A DNA stretch of 64,000 nt from Camellia lanceoleosa (taxonomy: Eukaryota > Streptophyta > Magnoliopsida > Ericales > Theaceae): assembly GCA_025200525.1 (NCBI GenBank), contig CM045761.1:140122223-140186222 (forward strand), in the 5' to 3' direction. Position numbers and translations under genes: made by a program. Within the stretch, counting starts at the first letter, position 1. Every line of letters begins with the position of its first letter. The notes below the pieces were generated by a model, which worked only from the letters and a program-made list of their open reading frames with translations, was not told where the DNA came from and ran no database searches. This document shows, piece by piece, positions 47,337 to 58,080 of the stretch.

Positions 47337-48759
47337 TCAAGCGTTGCTCACTCTCTTCCTTCCGTCTACTCTATTTACTGAGCTCCCTCTTGATTTATCG
47401 ATCCACTACAAGAAAATGCACTTTTAGCGACCACTTTGTCTCTCTTTCTCTCTCCTCTCTCTCTCTCTCTCACTCATCTCTCTCTCACTACCCATCTTCT
47501 CTACCACCTTCACCACTACTGTATACGTCATTTCACTACCACCACTACTACCACGGTCGCCATCTCACCTCTACGACTACCATTACTACTACCATCGCCA
47601 CCACTTCACCACCACCACTACCACTATTGCCACTACTACTACTACCATTACTTCTCTTTCACCCCTGCCACTCCATCTACTCTACCACTACCACAACTTC
47701 ACTACTAATCTCCTTCGCCACCGCCATCACCACCACCACCACCACCACCATCATCGCTTGTCCACCACCTTTACCACTATTGCCGCTTCCTCTCCTCCAC
47801 CACAAAATATTACCTCTCTTCTCTCTCTCACTCATCACTCTTCTCTGTCTGTCAGTCTTTGTCTTTGTCTTTGTCTATGTCTCTGCCTCTTTCTCTTTCT
47901 CTCTTTGTCTCTCGCTCATCTCTCTTCTCTCTATCTCTATCTCTATCATCTCTCTTTTTCTTTCTCGATTTTTCTATATGTCTCTCTCTCTCTCTCTCTT
48001 TATATCTCTTTCTCTCTTTGTCTCTCTCTCTCACTTATCACTCTTCTCTCTCTCTCTTTCTCTCTATGTGTCTGTCTGTCTATTTGTCTCTCTTCCCCAT
48101 TGTGTTCACCTTACTCACTCTCTCCCTCATCTCTTCTCTATTTACCGAGCTCTCCACTACAAGAAAATACACTTTTCGTGACCACTTTGTCTCTTTCTCG
48201 ATCATCACTTTGTCTCTGTCTATCTCTCTCTCTCTCTCTCTATCAGTCTTTCACTTATCTCTCTCACCACCCATCTTCTCTACTACATTCACCACTACTA
48301 TCAAATTAATTTTATTAATTTCATTGACCACAAAAAATTAATTTTATTTTAATGGAAAATATTATCCCTACTTCTATCAAATTAAAGAAAAAAAAAATTT
48401 ATTAAGTAAAATAAATATGAAACAAATAAATTTTCAACCTTACTAAATGAAAAAAAATCATTAACTATAAAAAATTATTTTAATAAAAAATATTTTTTTT
48501 TGACTACGACATCCTTCGTTGCGAAAAAAAAATCATTTTATTATTTAAATATTCATTTGTAATGAAAAAAAATCCAAAAAAATTTCCGTTCCCCCCTCCC
48601 TTTTATTCCATTCTCGCTCGGGTTCCCCCCAAACCCACAACCTCCATCTCACAAATTCCTCATCTCTTTTTCCCCCCTTTTTCCATTCCCGCTCGAGTTT
48701 GCCCCCACCCCAAACCCAAACACAAAACCCCCAATCTCAAAATCCCTAATCTTTCTTAC

Positions 48760-48799
<40 letters not shown>

Positions 48800-48811
48800 C
48801 AATTTGTTTCC

Positions 48812-48940
48812 GATGCTGATTCAGATGATTCACGGTCGAGAAGGAAGAGAAAGAGTAAGAGTTCTAGGCGTAGAAATAGGAAATCGGAATCAGTCGGTGA
48901 TAGTGAATCGGATGAGTTGAATCAGGGTGCTGATGCTTGA
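48812..48940 (+). other. Ser/Arg-rich exon-like fragment, possible captured gene piece
   Basis: A 42-codon frame after a (CT)n tract encodes DADSDDSRSRRKRKSKSSRR and continues with SESVGDSESDELNQGADA before TGA. Alternating Ser-Arg/Lys and acidic Ser-Asp-Glu stretches are typical of nuclear RNA-processing proteins. No specific family is recognised. It lies in CACTA element 2 a kilobase upstream of the dioxygenase exons and may be a second captured fragment or the diverged 5' exon of another gene. Confidence 0.45.
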
Positions 48941-49867
48941 TCTTCATGTATGTTCACTGCTTTCCTTTCATTGTTTATTTCTTTTCTTCACACCTTATCA
49001 CTGCATATATATATATACAAACCTGTATTTGCATATTTTCCCAATATATCAGCTTTATTTTATCATCAATAGAATATTTTCAAGAATTACGTTTTTCTTC
49101 ACCAGGTGTGTGTTTTTGTTTTTAATTAATTTAATTTTTTTTTCAGATTTGGTATATTATATATGCAAATCAAGACAAAAGTACCCAGAAATTAAAATCA
49201 AGTTACATGTTTGTGCATTTAGGGCGTGTTTGGACATCCCATTGGATTTGAATGTTTACTTTCTTAGTTATATTTCAGCTTAGAAAAGCAGCAGTGTTAT
49301 AGTGGACAAGTGATATAGTGTCATTTGGGAAGTCATTTGCTTAACTAGACGGTGTATATTGAAAATCAACTGAGGTAATTGTATAAGGGCAGTTTGGGAA
49401 TGGTAAAATGGGCAACAGTGTTCACACCAACTTGGGCACTCGTATTATATAATAGAATAGATAAACTCATTAATTATGCAATGTCAGTTTATGATGTTAA
49501 AAGCTATGAATGGTGCAGTGATATTATTAAATTTCTTGGGTTATCCAAACAACTTATTTTGTAACATGGGAAAAGGAAAAGGGAAGGGAAATTTGAATTA
49601 AGCTTCTTTTTTTTTTTTTTTTTCCCCTCCACATTTTCTTTCCTTTTTTATTTTTTCTCCACAAACACAGCCTAAAGAATTCTTTGTGATAAGCATATGG
49701 TTGTTAATTGTTAAGGTAAGCCAATTAACTAGAAAGCTTACAAACTGTTAGAAATGGGCCAGTAATGTGTATGAAGCTGTCACAATGATGATATTAATTT
49801 GATTTGTTTTTTAGAATGACTCATCCTGTTGTTCCCAAATTCATTAGTATTCGGATGTGTGGTGTAG

Positions 49868-51848
49868 GCATGCATAGAATGTGGTTTCTTTTACCTCATA
49901 AACTATGGGGTAGAGCAAGAACTGCTTAAGCAAGTGTTTGATGAGAGCAAAAGATTCTTCTCACTCCTCCTTGAAGAGAAGATGAAATTGCTTCACAAAG
50001 AAAATAGAGATTATATGCCATTGTATGCCGAGAATCTCAACCCTTCTTCAAGTTCTAAAGGTTTTACTGTTCTCTCACTTTTAACAAATTTTGTGATGCT
50101 TTCAAATTGTATATAAAGTGGGAAATGTGCCGATGTAAGCTGAAATTTTTAGATTATAAAAAAAAAATTCAGAAAAGTGTATCAGTATAGTATCGAGATT
50201 GAATATGCTGAAAATTTGAATGAATGCTCTCAAATTTTGGTGGAAGCATAAATTGACAAATAATAGCAAGTTTGGCAATGATTTTACAAAGATTTTGTGA
50301 TTCAGTCTAAACAGGATGTGGTCCTAAAGATACTTTTTTCCAATTCATGAATTTAAAGCCAGGGTTGAAACTCATTGATTGATGGTATGATTGATATTAG
50401 ATGGAGAAACTCTAATCGGTTCTTTTCTCATTAATACATATTTCATTGGTGTAATGGAGAAAAGAACTTAGGGTTGACTGTCTTCTACTGATTGGAGTAC
50501 AGGTGACTCAAAAGAGAGTTTCTATATTGGTCCCCTGGAAAGCATTTCAAGTCATAGTAATCTGAATCAATGGCCTTCAGAAGGTATTTTAATAATTTCG
50601 TGTGCTTTCATTTGTTTATGTTCTCTTAATGTGTCCTCATATAACAATTTCATTTCTTCTGCATTTTGTGATCTGTCATTTAGCATACATTTTGTATAAT
50701 GGGTACATGATTCCTAAGATGAAAACATTATTTCTTGTGTTGTTTGGCTAGGAAATTCCAGAAGTTCTGCCATCTTGGAGACCTACTATTGAATCTTACT
50801 ATGAAAGAGTCCTGTAAGTTTTCCCCATTGTTTATTCCTGTGTCACACTCTGAAAAGAGAGTAGAAAGTTATCAAAAATCATAGTAGATCTATTCACTTA
50901 AACTGTGTCTGCCTAGTAAGTTCATTTCCTTCAATCAACGTTAATTTCTTCATACAAAATCAGAAGTTTTGCTCATGTTAATTCTATGACTTTCTTAAGC
51001 ATTTACATGATTTTGAAAAACTTCTATCTTTTTAACTAATTTTTGGGGCCTGAGATGTGATACTTAATGCTTGGAATAGTTTAGATGGCTTTTATATAAA
51101 GATGCCTTAGTAAAAAGTGGTGCAGCAGTTTTGATTGATCAAATTGCTCATAATTCCTTATGATGATAAGAACAAGGCTGTGTGTGACTTTTGGCTGGTG
51201 TTGATTTTTGCTGCCTCAGGACTGCTGGAAAAAAGTTGATCTCTTTAATTGCTCTGGCTTTAAACTTGGATGAAGACTTCTTTGAGAAAGTTGGGGCTTT
51301 CAATCCACCAATGCCATTTCTTCGTCTTCTACACTATCCTGGTTGAATCAAAATTTGGCTTTATCTACTTTGTCTGTATAGTCTTTCTTTTCATTATCTG
51401 GGTTCATACATGGACGGATTCAGGAATCTGTATGATGTGTGGTTTATGAAAGGAGCATAGTATTCTGTTTGTATGTCTTACTGTCAGTAAAATTGCAACA
51501 CTTTGCGATAGCAGGATGAAATCCAGAAAATTAAGGATGCATATGAAAATGTAATTGGAAATTGACTAGATAAAAAATACTATTTTCTCAATGTCTCTCC
51601 GTGCACTTTATCTGAAACATTATGCTTTAATTTGACAGTCGTGGATTGGATTGAAGCTGTTTTTAAGAAAATGATTATTGATTTGTAGGAACTAAAAAGA
51701 ATGACTATTTAACCAAAGCTCTTTTGCCTCTCAATCTTGATTTCAGGTGAATTGGGGCTTTCTAATGAAGAAATTTTTGGTGCTTCTGCTCATTCAGACT
51801 ATGGAATGATAACCCTTCTAGCAACAGATGGTGTTGGTGGACTTCAGG
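49868..51848 (+). pseudogene. Captured fragment of a 2-oxoglutarate/Fe(II)-dependent dioxygenase gene, five exons
   Basis: Inferred exons: 49868-50060, 50503-50583, 50752-50813, 51220-51341 and 51747-51848, each with AG/GT borders. The translation shows the DIOX_N region (ACIECGFFYLINYGVEQELL, FFSLLLEEKMKLL), then IPEVLPSWRPTIESYY, LISLIALALNLDEDFFEKVG, PFLRLLHYPG, and the start of the catalytic core FGASAHSDYGMITLLATD with the first iron ligands His-x-Asp. It resembles the At3g50210-type 2-ODD group, a recalled family comparison. The first exon with the start codon and all exons after GLQ (second iron His and the 2OG-binding Arg) are missing, and the exon 2/3 junction is off by one base. Introns are retained, so capture was at DNA level. 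The last exon lacks a GT donor (GC follows). Non-functional as an enzyme. Confidence 0.85.
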
Positions 51849-52284
51849 CATGTTTGGTCGATATTAATTGTGATCTTCAGCTGTAAATTCATTGAATATA
51901 ATATCTTCCATCATTTTAGTTAGGTAGCTTTTATGTGTTAACAGGTTTAAAATAACATTTTTGTAATGACCAATAATATGGGTCCCAAAGTAAATGGCTC
52001 ATCCTGTCTAGACCTCAATTTTATTTATGAAAGTGAGAATTTAAATGCAATTTTTTTTATTATTTTAGTAATGAAATTTGGTTTATGTTATTTTGAATTA
52101 TGAACAAAATCATGTATTTAAACATTATATATGTATTATGGAACATTATATAGTGGGATAATTTTGTTGATGTGTAATTATATGAATGGAAAAATATTTT
52201 ATTATGAAGAAATTGTTATTTTTATATTATTATGGAGAAATTTTAATATTTTTAATATTTTTATTGTAGGATTTTTTTTTCTTT

Positions 52285-52782
52285 TTTGCGACGGCATTAC
52301 ATCGTCGCAAAAAATAGAAAATTTTAATATTTTTATTAATTTTGTTATAGGTTTTACTTTTTGCGACGACATTATAGTGTCGCAAAAAATAGAAATTTTA
52401 TTATTTAAAATAGAAATTTTATTATTTTTTAATACTTTTTGCGACGGCATTACGCTGTCGCAAAAAAAGTGTTTTTGCCGTTGCAAAAAAAGATTATTAG
52501 CGACAGTATTTTTTGTCGTCTCAAATAACATTTTTAGCGACAGTAAAATAGAGTCGTTGCAAAAAAGTCCAGAAAATTCAAACGTTATTAGTGACTGCAC
52601 AGTGTTGTCGCAAAAAGGCAAAAATGCCGTCGCAAAACATTAGCGACGGCACTGTTCCGTCGCAAAAACTCTTTTGCGACCCCTGCATTTGCGACTCCCT
52701 CTTGCCGTCGCAAAAAGTCATTTTGCCGTCGCAAAAAGTATTAGCGATGGCATTAGCGCAAAAAGTCAATTTTTTTGTAGTG
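52285..52782 (+). repeat. Right subterminal repeat array of CACTA element 2
   Basis: About twelve copies of TTTTTGCGACGGCA and its complement form hairpins, for example near 52286-52315, 52362-52390, 52437-52466, 52640-52668 and 52700-52735, running up to the terminus. Open frames on both strands here (52131-52643 and complements) are products of the repeat. Confidence 0.9.
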
Positions 52783-52957
52783 TCCACTCTGTGTAACATC
52801 TACATTTTTTTGTTCACTACCATCTTATATATATTTTTTACTGGTCAACAGTTTTTATTTTTGTAAATGCTTAATATGCAATTAAATACTTTAAAAGAAA
52901 CTTGGTAATGAGGCCTATTGTGCCCACATTCATCACAATCTCAGTCCCAAAAATCGA
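52783..52957. other. Short host segment between CACTA element 2 and the gypsy element
   Basis: 175 bp with the right-hand tcc duplication at its start. No feature is recognised. Confidence 0.6.
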
Positions 52958-55900
52958 AATAGCGATTCTGTTTTAGGCCCGACCGAATTTGATGTTTTGG
53001 ATCCGGGGTTTCGTTCTCTTATATGGTTGTTCATGTTTTGTTTCTCTTTATTCCTCATTGAGTTTGGTTACTGGAGTGTCTCGGTTGCATTTAGAACAGG
53101 TTAGTAGCTTGTTTTCAAAACTGTTACTGCCTAGAATTTTGCTTCTTTGCTCGAGTGGTGATTCCTACGCTCAAGCAGTCTTTGTGAATTTTGCTTCTTT
53201 GCTCGAGTGGTGATTTCTCCTTAGACACCCCAATTTTGACCGCTCGTAAGACTTAGGCGCTTGATTCTGGGCACTCGATGATGACGATTACATTGAGTCA
53301 GTGGTTTAAATTCTCAACAAAAGAATCCGAGTTCGAGCTCTAAACAATTCTGACCTGCCATACCCACTGTATTTCTACCCTAGAATTTCAGTATTGCACC
53401 TTGTACCAACCTGTATTGATTCTGAAAGGAAGTAATAGTGGAAATACACTGAAGTCCGGCCGGACCTCAGTAATCCAGCCGGAGACACAAAGGTCCAACC
53501 GAACATCTTGACTTTTCAGGCAATATCAGCTGTATTCTGCCAACTGCCCAATTCTGCAGATATTTTGATCAAACCTACTCAGGGCCTATAAATAGCAAGG
53601 TTCAGACTGCTATAAGGAGGTTGAAAAAACATACATAGAATTTGGTTAGAGGTTGAAAAACATATATAGAATTTGGTTAGAGAGATCAAATCAATATCAA
53701 GTGAGTTAGAAATATCAAGAGTTAGAAAGGATCAAAGCTATCATCCTTCTTGTTCTTCCATAAGCCTTGAAGTTCTCATATCATCATCCATACATACTTG
53801 ATTTGAGAATTGAAAATCATACTCAAACTTGAGAGTGCTTTGGAATCAAGTTTGATTTACAACAAGAACACTCTCTCTGCAAGAGGTAAAGCTTTCTTGC
53901 TTTTATTTCAATCTTTGTTCATCTTTTTCTTGTGTTTTGATACTATTTTGGACTGTTTTAGGGGCTGAAACTTGTGATTAAAGGCTACCCAAAGGTGGAA
54001 GGGTTAATCCCCCTTGCTTGAACCTTACTCCTAGCTTAAATCCTTGTGTTTCCCACTTGTTTTCGTCAACTTTTGCCACTGTTTTGGGGGCTGATTTGGG
54101 ACTGTTTTGGGGCTGTTTTTCAACATTTAAACTATGTAATTTGAAGTTGTAAAAGTGGAGAGGGGTTAGCCACCCTTCCTTATAAGTGTACTAGCTTTAA
54201 TCTCTCTATGATTGTGCACCTTCTATAGTTTAATTTCAGCACTATTGTATATTATTTAGGGGTTGTTTAATTTATTTCAATAAGTTTGTTTTACATATTA
54301 TGTTTGTGTTATATTAACTAATTAATCAACTTTGCATAATCACCTCTGCAACCTCCCTTCATTCTTTGATTATTTGATTAAAAAGTTGTGAAAAATTAAG
54401 ATTGTAGTTCAAGTATAAGAAAGAAACTTTTCGCATGCTTAATGGTTTAATCTCTTAAGAGGTTCACTACCAAAGGCATAAAACTTTCTCATACTTAATG
54501 GTTTAATCTCTTCGGAGGTTCACTACCAAAGGCATAAAAACTTTCTTAAACTAAAGTATAATCATTTATTTTTCAGTTCTTTTTATCACCAGTGTGTCTA
54601 CTTTTAAGGGATTAATTGACCCTTGGAAATCACCAAGGAAAGTGTCATTATCACTTATTACCAAGTTTGGATTTCAAGTCATTATCACTTTTCTAAGTTT
54701 GACTAGTTCTTGTTGCGCATCTTGGGTTTGACTTGAAATCTCTAACTTGTAAATAAGTTTGACTCTTCTTTTGTAATTTCCTCCGAAGAAAATAAGGTTT
54801 ATTTCCTCGGGTTAAGTCGACACTTATTTTCCTTTATTGTATTTCGGACTTAGTGGATGTAAATATCACCATGGACTTAATGGATTAAAGAAAAGGAAAG
54901 GTAATATAAAAGAGGCTAATAAAATTGAGCTTAAAATGAATCAACCAACATAAAGAACTAATATGATTGATTGAATTCGGTCAGACGTTATACCGAGTTT
55001 ATTGTGTCAAGGCTTGTCTTACATTAGTTCATGATGTTTTGATGAATCTTGAAGCGTCTTTACGGCCAGACGTTATGCCAGAGTCTATTATTGTGTCATG
55101 GTATGTCTTATATCAATTTATGATAATTTGATGAACCTTGAAGTGTCTCTATTTCCCTTCTTGAATTTGCTTCGTGATAGGAGGGAGAGGTGGTTGTTAT
55201 GCATTGCATTTATTGATTTTTGTCTTATCGTGTCCAAAATCATCTTGCGAATCAACTTGCAACCATAAATGGTTTGGGAACTGAGTTCGCTCCTCTCTTG
55301 AGTATTTTCCATGATAGAGAAGAGTAGAAGAGACAAACATGGCTAGGAATACCTTGTCTGCCTGTTTGCACTATTTTACCTTGGGCACAAAAAACAGATT
55401 TCCAAAAAGAAAATAAGGTATGATTGGATTTATTTGGGGCTCGACTAAGTCTTGTTTTGGGTCGGCAAGGCTCCAATAAATTGCAAACAATACACTTTTG
55501 GTTGAAAGCAATGATAAGGTGAAACAGAACAAGTCTCAACATGGCAGACAGAGTAATTCCTGAGGAGCATCGCGCAATCATTACATATTATTTGTTATAA
55601 TAAATTAGACAGCCCATTTTCATTATTATTCATTCGCATTTGTATTAATTATTTATTTGGATACTTAGACATTCGGACCCTCCTTCACGAGGACAAATAT
55701 GTAATAAGTTATATGTCTTCCAACCCCCATTCTTTTTCTCTTTTATTTATCTGCTTATGATGGTTAGCATATGGACATCATATTTTCAAATTAGCATTTC
55801 CATGACTTGCATCCATTTGTTTTGCATGCATAAAAGTTCGGCTCATCATATTATTCAAATCTCAAATTCAAAATCTTTACTTGAATACGTGTGCTATCAC

Positions 55901-57677
55901 ATGCCTTGAATTGACTCGCATGCCATGCTAGTAGCCGAGCTTATTAATTGCATATTGTATGTGTTGCATTAGCCATATTACATAGTTAGGATCATGCATT
56001 TTTCTAACTAGTTTCTCTTTTGGCTTGGAGTACGAGGTAAGTTTTTATACTTTAGCATATTGCATAAGTATGATTGCTATCATATCAAGCATACTACCAT
56101 GAGGCTAAATGCTTACTTGATATACCTGTTTGAATGCCTGTGGATGATGGATATTCATTGACATTGGGATACTTTGATTAATGTATATATATGAGATCAC
56201 TTTTTTAAGTGATACATATGCAAAACACTTGTTTTTCAAAACAAACATGAAATCAAACATTCAACTATTCGTGAAATTAGTCTATACTTGTATGTTAAAG
56301 ATAAAATAAGAACATATATTGTACATAAGAATCACATCATAATTAGTAGAGGTCGATCTTTGATCAGGTGAGTGGGGTGCTCATTATTGACCTTTCCCTC
56401 TCATACCTAAGTTCCCGAACCAAGACACTTTGGTAACGATGGACTAATGGCCTTTGGCACAAGTCATGGGTTTTCTAAATTTTCCAAAATAAATATTTAG
56501 GTGGCGACTCTAATATCTGGCAAAGTAGTCCATTTTTGGCATTCGATTCAAAACATCGATTTTCCAAAAGCAATTGCCGGATTTGGACTCTTTTTGTGTT
56601 TCCACCGTTTCACATTGCACTTGTGAAATCAGATTCAGAACCAACACAAGTGGAGTCCGAACTGTAAAGGCTATTTCATTCTTCCGAAAGGGGGCATGAA
56701 AAACCGAGCCACAATGGCATTCTTCTCTTGAGCGGTCTTTCTTGTGCTCGAGAGATGGTCTTTTGTTTGTAAAACTTTTGAGATTTGGTATTCTTAGCTC
56801 GAGTGGTCTCTTTGACAAAAAGGTAGAGCACTGTAAGAGCTTTCTTTTGATCGGAACAACGTTGGGTTTCAGCGTGGTTGGGGTTTCATCACTCTCTCTC
56901 TCTTGCCTTCTGTGTATCACCAAATTAAGTTGGCCTGTGTGTCCTGGGTGAAAGTCCCAAAAAACGCGCGTATACATGGGTGCCGGTTCCTGCGGATAAA
57001 ATATCCATAAAATGGCAATAGTAATACTTGTATAGGCTACGTTTACATGGGTGCCGTTTGACGGTTTCCCGCGGATGAAATATCTGTAAAACGTTGTATC
57101 AGTTGAGAATCCCCCTTATTTTCTATTGTAAAAGATACGAATTGAGAATTGTGATATAAATTGAGCGTGGCACAATTTTGAGAAAGAAATGTAAACCGTT
57201 TTGAGAGCATTGCATATGCATTTCACCCTTATATCCTTGTTAAGATTCATATATTGTGTTAGGTTATCTCTACTGGGCTCTGGCTCACCCTGTGTGGAAA
57301 AAACATTTCAGGTGCTGATGATTTGCCTCCACCAAGACACTAGCTTAGGAGGATCTGGAGCAAGAGCTTCTTTTGTTTTGTTTGTTTTGTATAGCCAAGG
57401 GCTTTAAATGTATTGGACTTAATGTCCATTTTTGTTGTAACTAAGCCTCGTCCTGGAAATATGTAAGCCCTCAGGGCATTCTTATCTGTTTATCTTCTTT
57501 TCTCTCTTTTAACTAGCAACATATGCTATAGATTTAGGGCTAGGCATTATGAATATATGATGCATATGTTTCTCTTTTGTATATCATATTGGATTTAATG
57601 GAAGATACCCTTATTATTATTGTTGTCATATATTGGATATTGGGGATAGATTATTGTAATTATTTTGGGGGGTTACA
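52958..57677 (+). repeat. 5' LTR of the gypsy element, split by a nested LTR
   Basis: The left piece 52958-53220 matches the start of the solo LTR at 10173 and of the 3' LTR at 62899 (TTGTTTTCAAAACTGTTACTGCC block). The right piece, about 56714-57677, matches the later LTR part (GGGTGAAAGTCCC, GGGCTCTGGCTCACCCTG, GTAAGCCC) and ends GTTACA. Relative to the 2.03 kb solo LTR, an internal ~600 bp is missing near 56920. The left piece contains a short direct repeat (GAATTTTGCTTCTTTGCTCG twice, 53136-53207). Confidence 0.82.
53221..56713 (+). mobile_element. Nested ~3.5 kb LTR-like sequence (Tat/Ogre-like)
   Basis: Sequence foreign to the gypsy LTR begins at TTAGACACCCCAATTTTGACC and ends near CCGAGCCACA. 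It has a TATA box (TATAAATA, 53587-53594), then a long leader with tandem repeats (about 60-bp units near 54434-54538; about 95-bp units near 54979-55150). Towards the end is AGGTGGCGACTC, as in the terminal part of Tat/Ogre-type LTRs. No gag-pol is present, so it is a solo or truncated LTR. A candidate 5-bp duplication ttctc (53215-53219 and 56723-56727) would shift the ends by a few bases and is not certain. Confidence 0.6.
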
Positions 57678-57680
57678 ACT

Positions 57681-57692
57681 TGGAATCAGAGC
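57681..57692 (+). other. Primer-binding site (initiator Met tRNA type)
   Basis: TGGAATCAGAGC lies three bases after the LTR end and differs by one base from TGGTATCAGAGC, the complement of the plant initiator tRNA-Met 3' end. It would prime minus-strand DNA synthesis of the gypsy element. Confidence 0.85.
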
Positions 57693-58080
57693 GAACCAGA
57701 CTTAAATACTTTGGGTATGTGGGAAGTGGTTATCACCACAATGTGTTTATCTCACTTGTCAGAGATATTTGTGTGTATGGTATGCTTATGTGATAACATG
57801 CTTATGTGATTATACGGTTATGTGATTAAGTTTCAAGGATATTGATTGGGTGTATGGGTTTCTAGAAGTCCTATTAGAAGAGCACTTGATCACTGTTATT
57901 TCTAATTGGAACTCCGATAATGCCACAGAACGGTCATTATCTGGGAATAAAATTCGTATGTATTTATATGACTACGTGCTTAGGTGGAGTGAATCACTGT
58001 TGTCTACCGCACTAGGACGCAAGTGAGTTAGCTTCGGTACATTTGTAAATGTGCTAATCTTTTTTGTTACCTTTATTAGG

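Larger units (their letters stand above)
43540..48260 (+). repeat. CT-rich repeat region with ~750-860 bp higher-order units
   Basis: Excluding the LTR at 43723-46171, about 2.3 kb is nearly pure pyrimidine on the plus strand (CTCTCT, TCTGTCTG). Higher-order units are marked by TCTATTTAxCGAGCTC followed by a CACTA-type terminus: CACTATAAACGACG at 46543, CACTACAAGAAAATGCAC at 47404 and CACTACAAGAAAATACAC at 48155. The start of the unit near 43490-43640 resembles 46550-46680. 47500-47770 is a CCA/ACT triplet-rich patch. Long open frames here are low-complexity artefacts. Confidence 0.85.
42763..52782 (+). mobile_element. 10.0 kb non-autonomous CACTA transposon carrying host-gene fragments
   Basis: The left end is CACTACAAGAAAA and the right end is TTTTTTTGTAGTG. 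A perfect 3-bp target duplication tcc flanks it (42760-42762 and 52783-52785). Both ends have subterminal palindromes built on TTTGCGACGGCA / CCGTCGCAAAAA, distinct from those of CACTA element 1. No transposase similarity is seen anywhere inside. The cargo comprises a CT-rich repeat region (43540-48260) with an inserted LTR (43723-46171), a Ser/Arg-rich exon-like frame (48812-48940) and five exons of a 2OG-Fe(II) dioxygenase gene (49868-51848). This matches the known ability of CACTA elements to capture gene fragments. Confidence 0.9.

Noticed and set aside
46024..48341. Very long plus-strand open frames (up to 467 codons) rich in Leu/Ser/Phe
   Set aside because: They are translations of the CT-rich repeat in all three frames and have no domain; low-complexity artefacts.
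52131..52643. 170-codon plus-strand and 139-codon minus-strand open frames
   Set aside because: Built from the subterminal palindromes of CACTA element 2, hence open on both strands.
55252..55581. 109-codon minus-strand open frame
   Set aside because: Within the nested LTR-like sequence, no conserved motifs.
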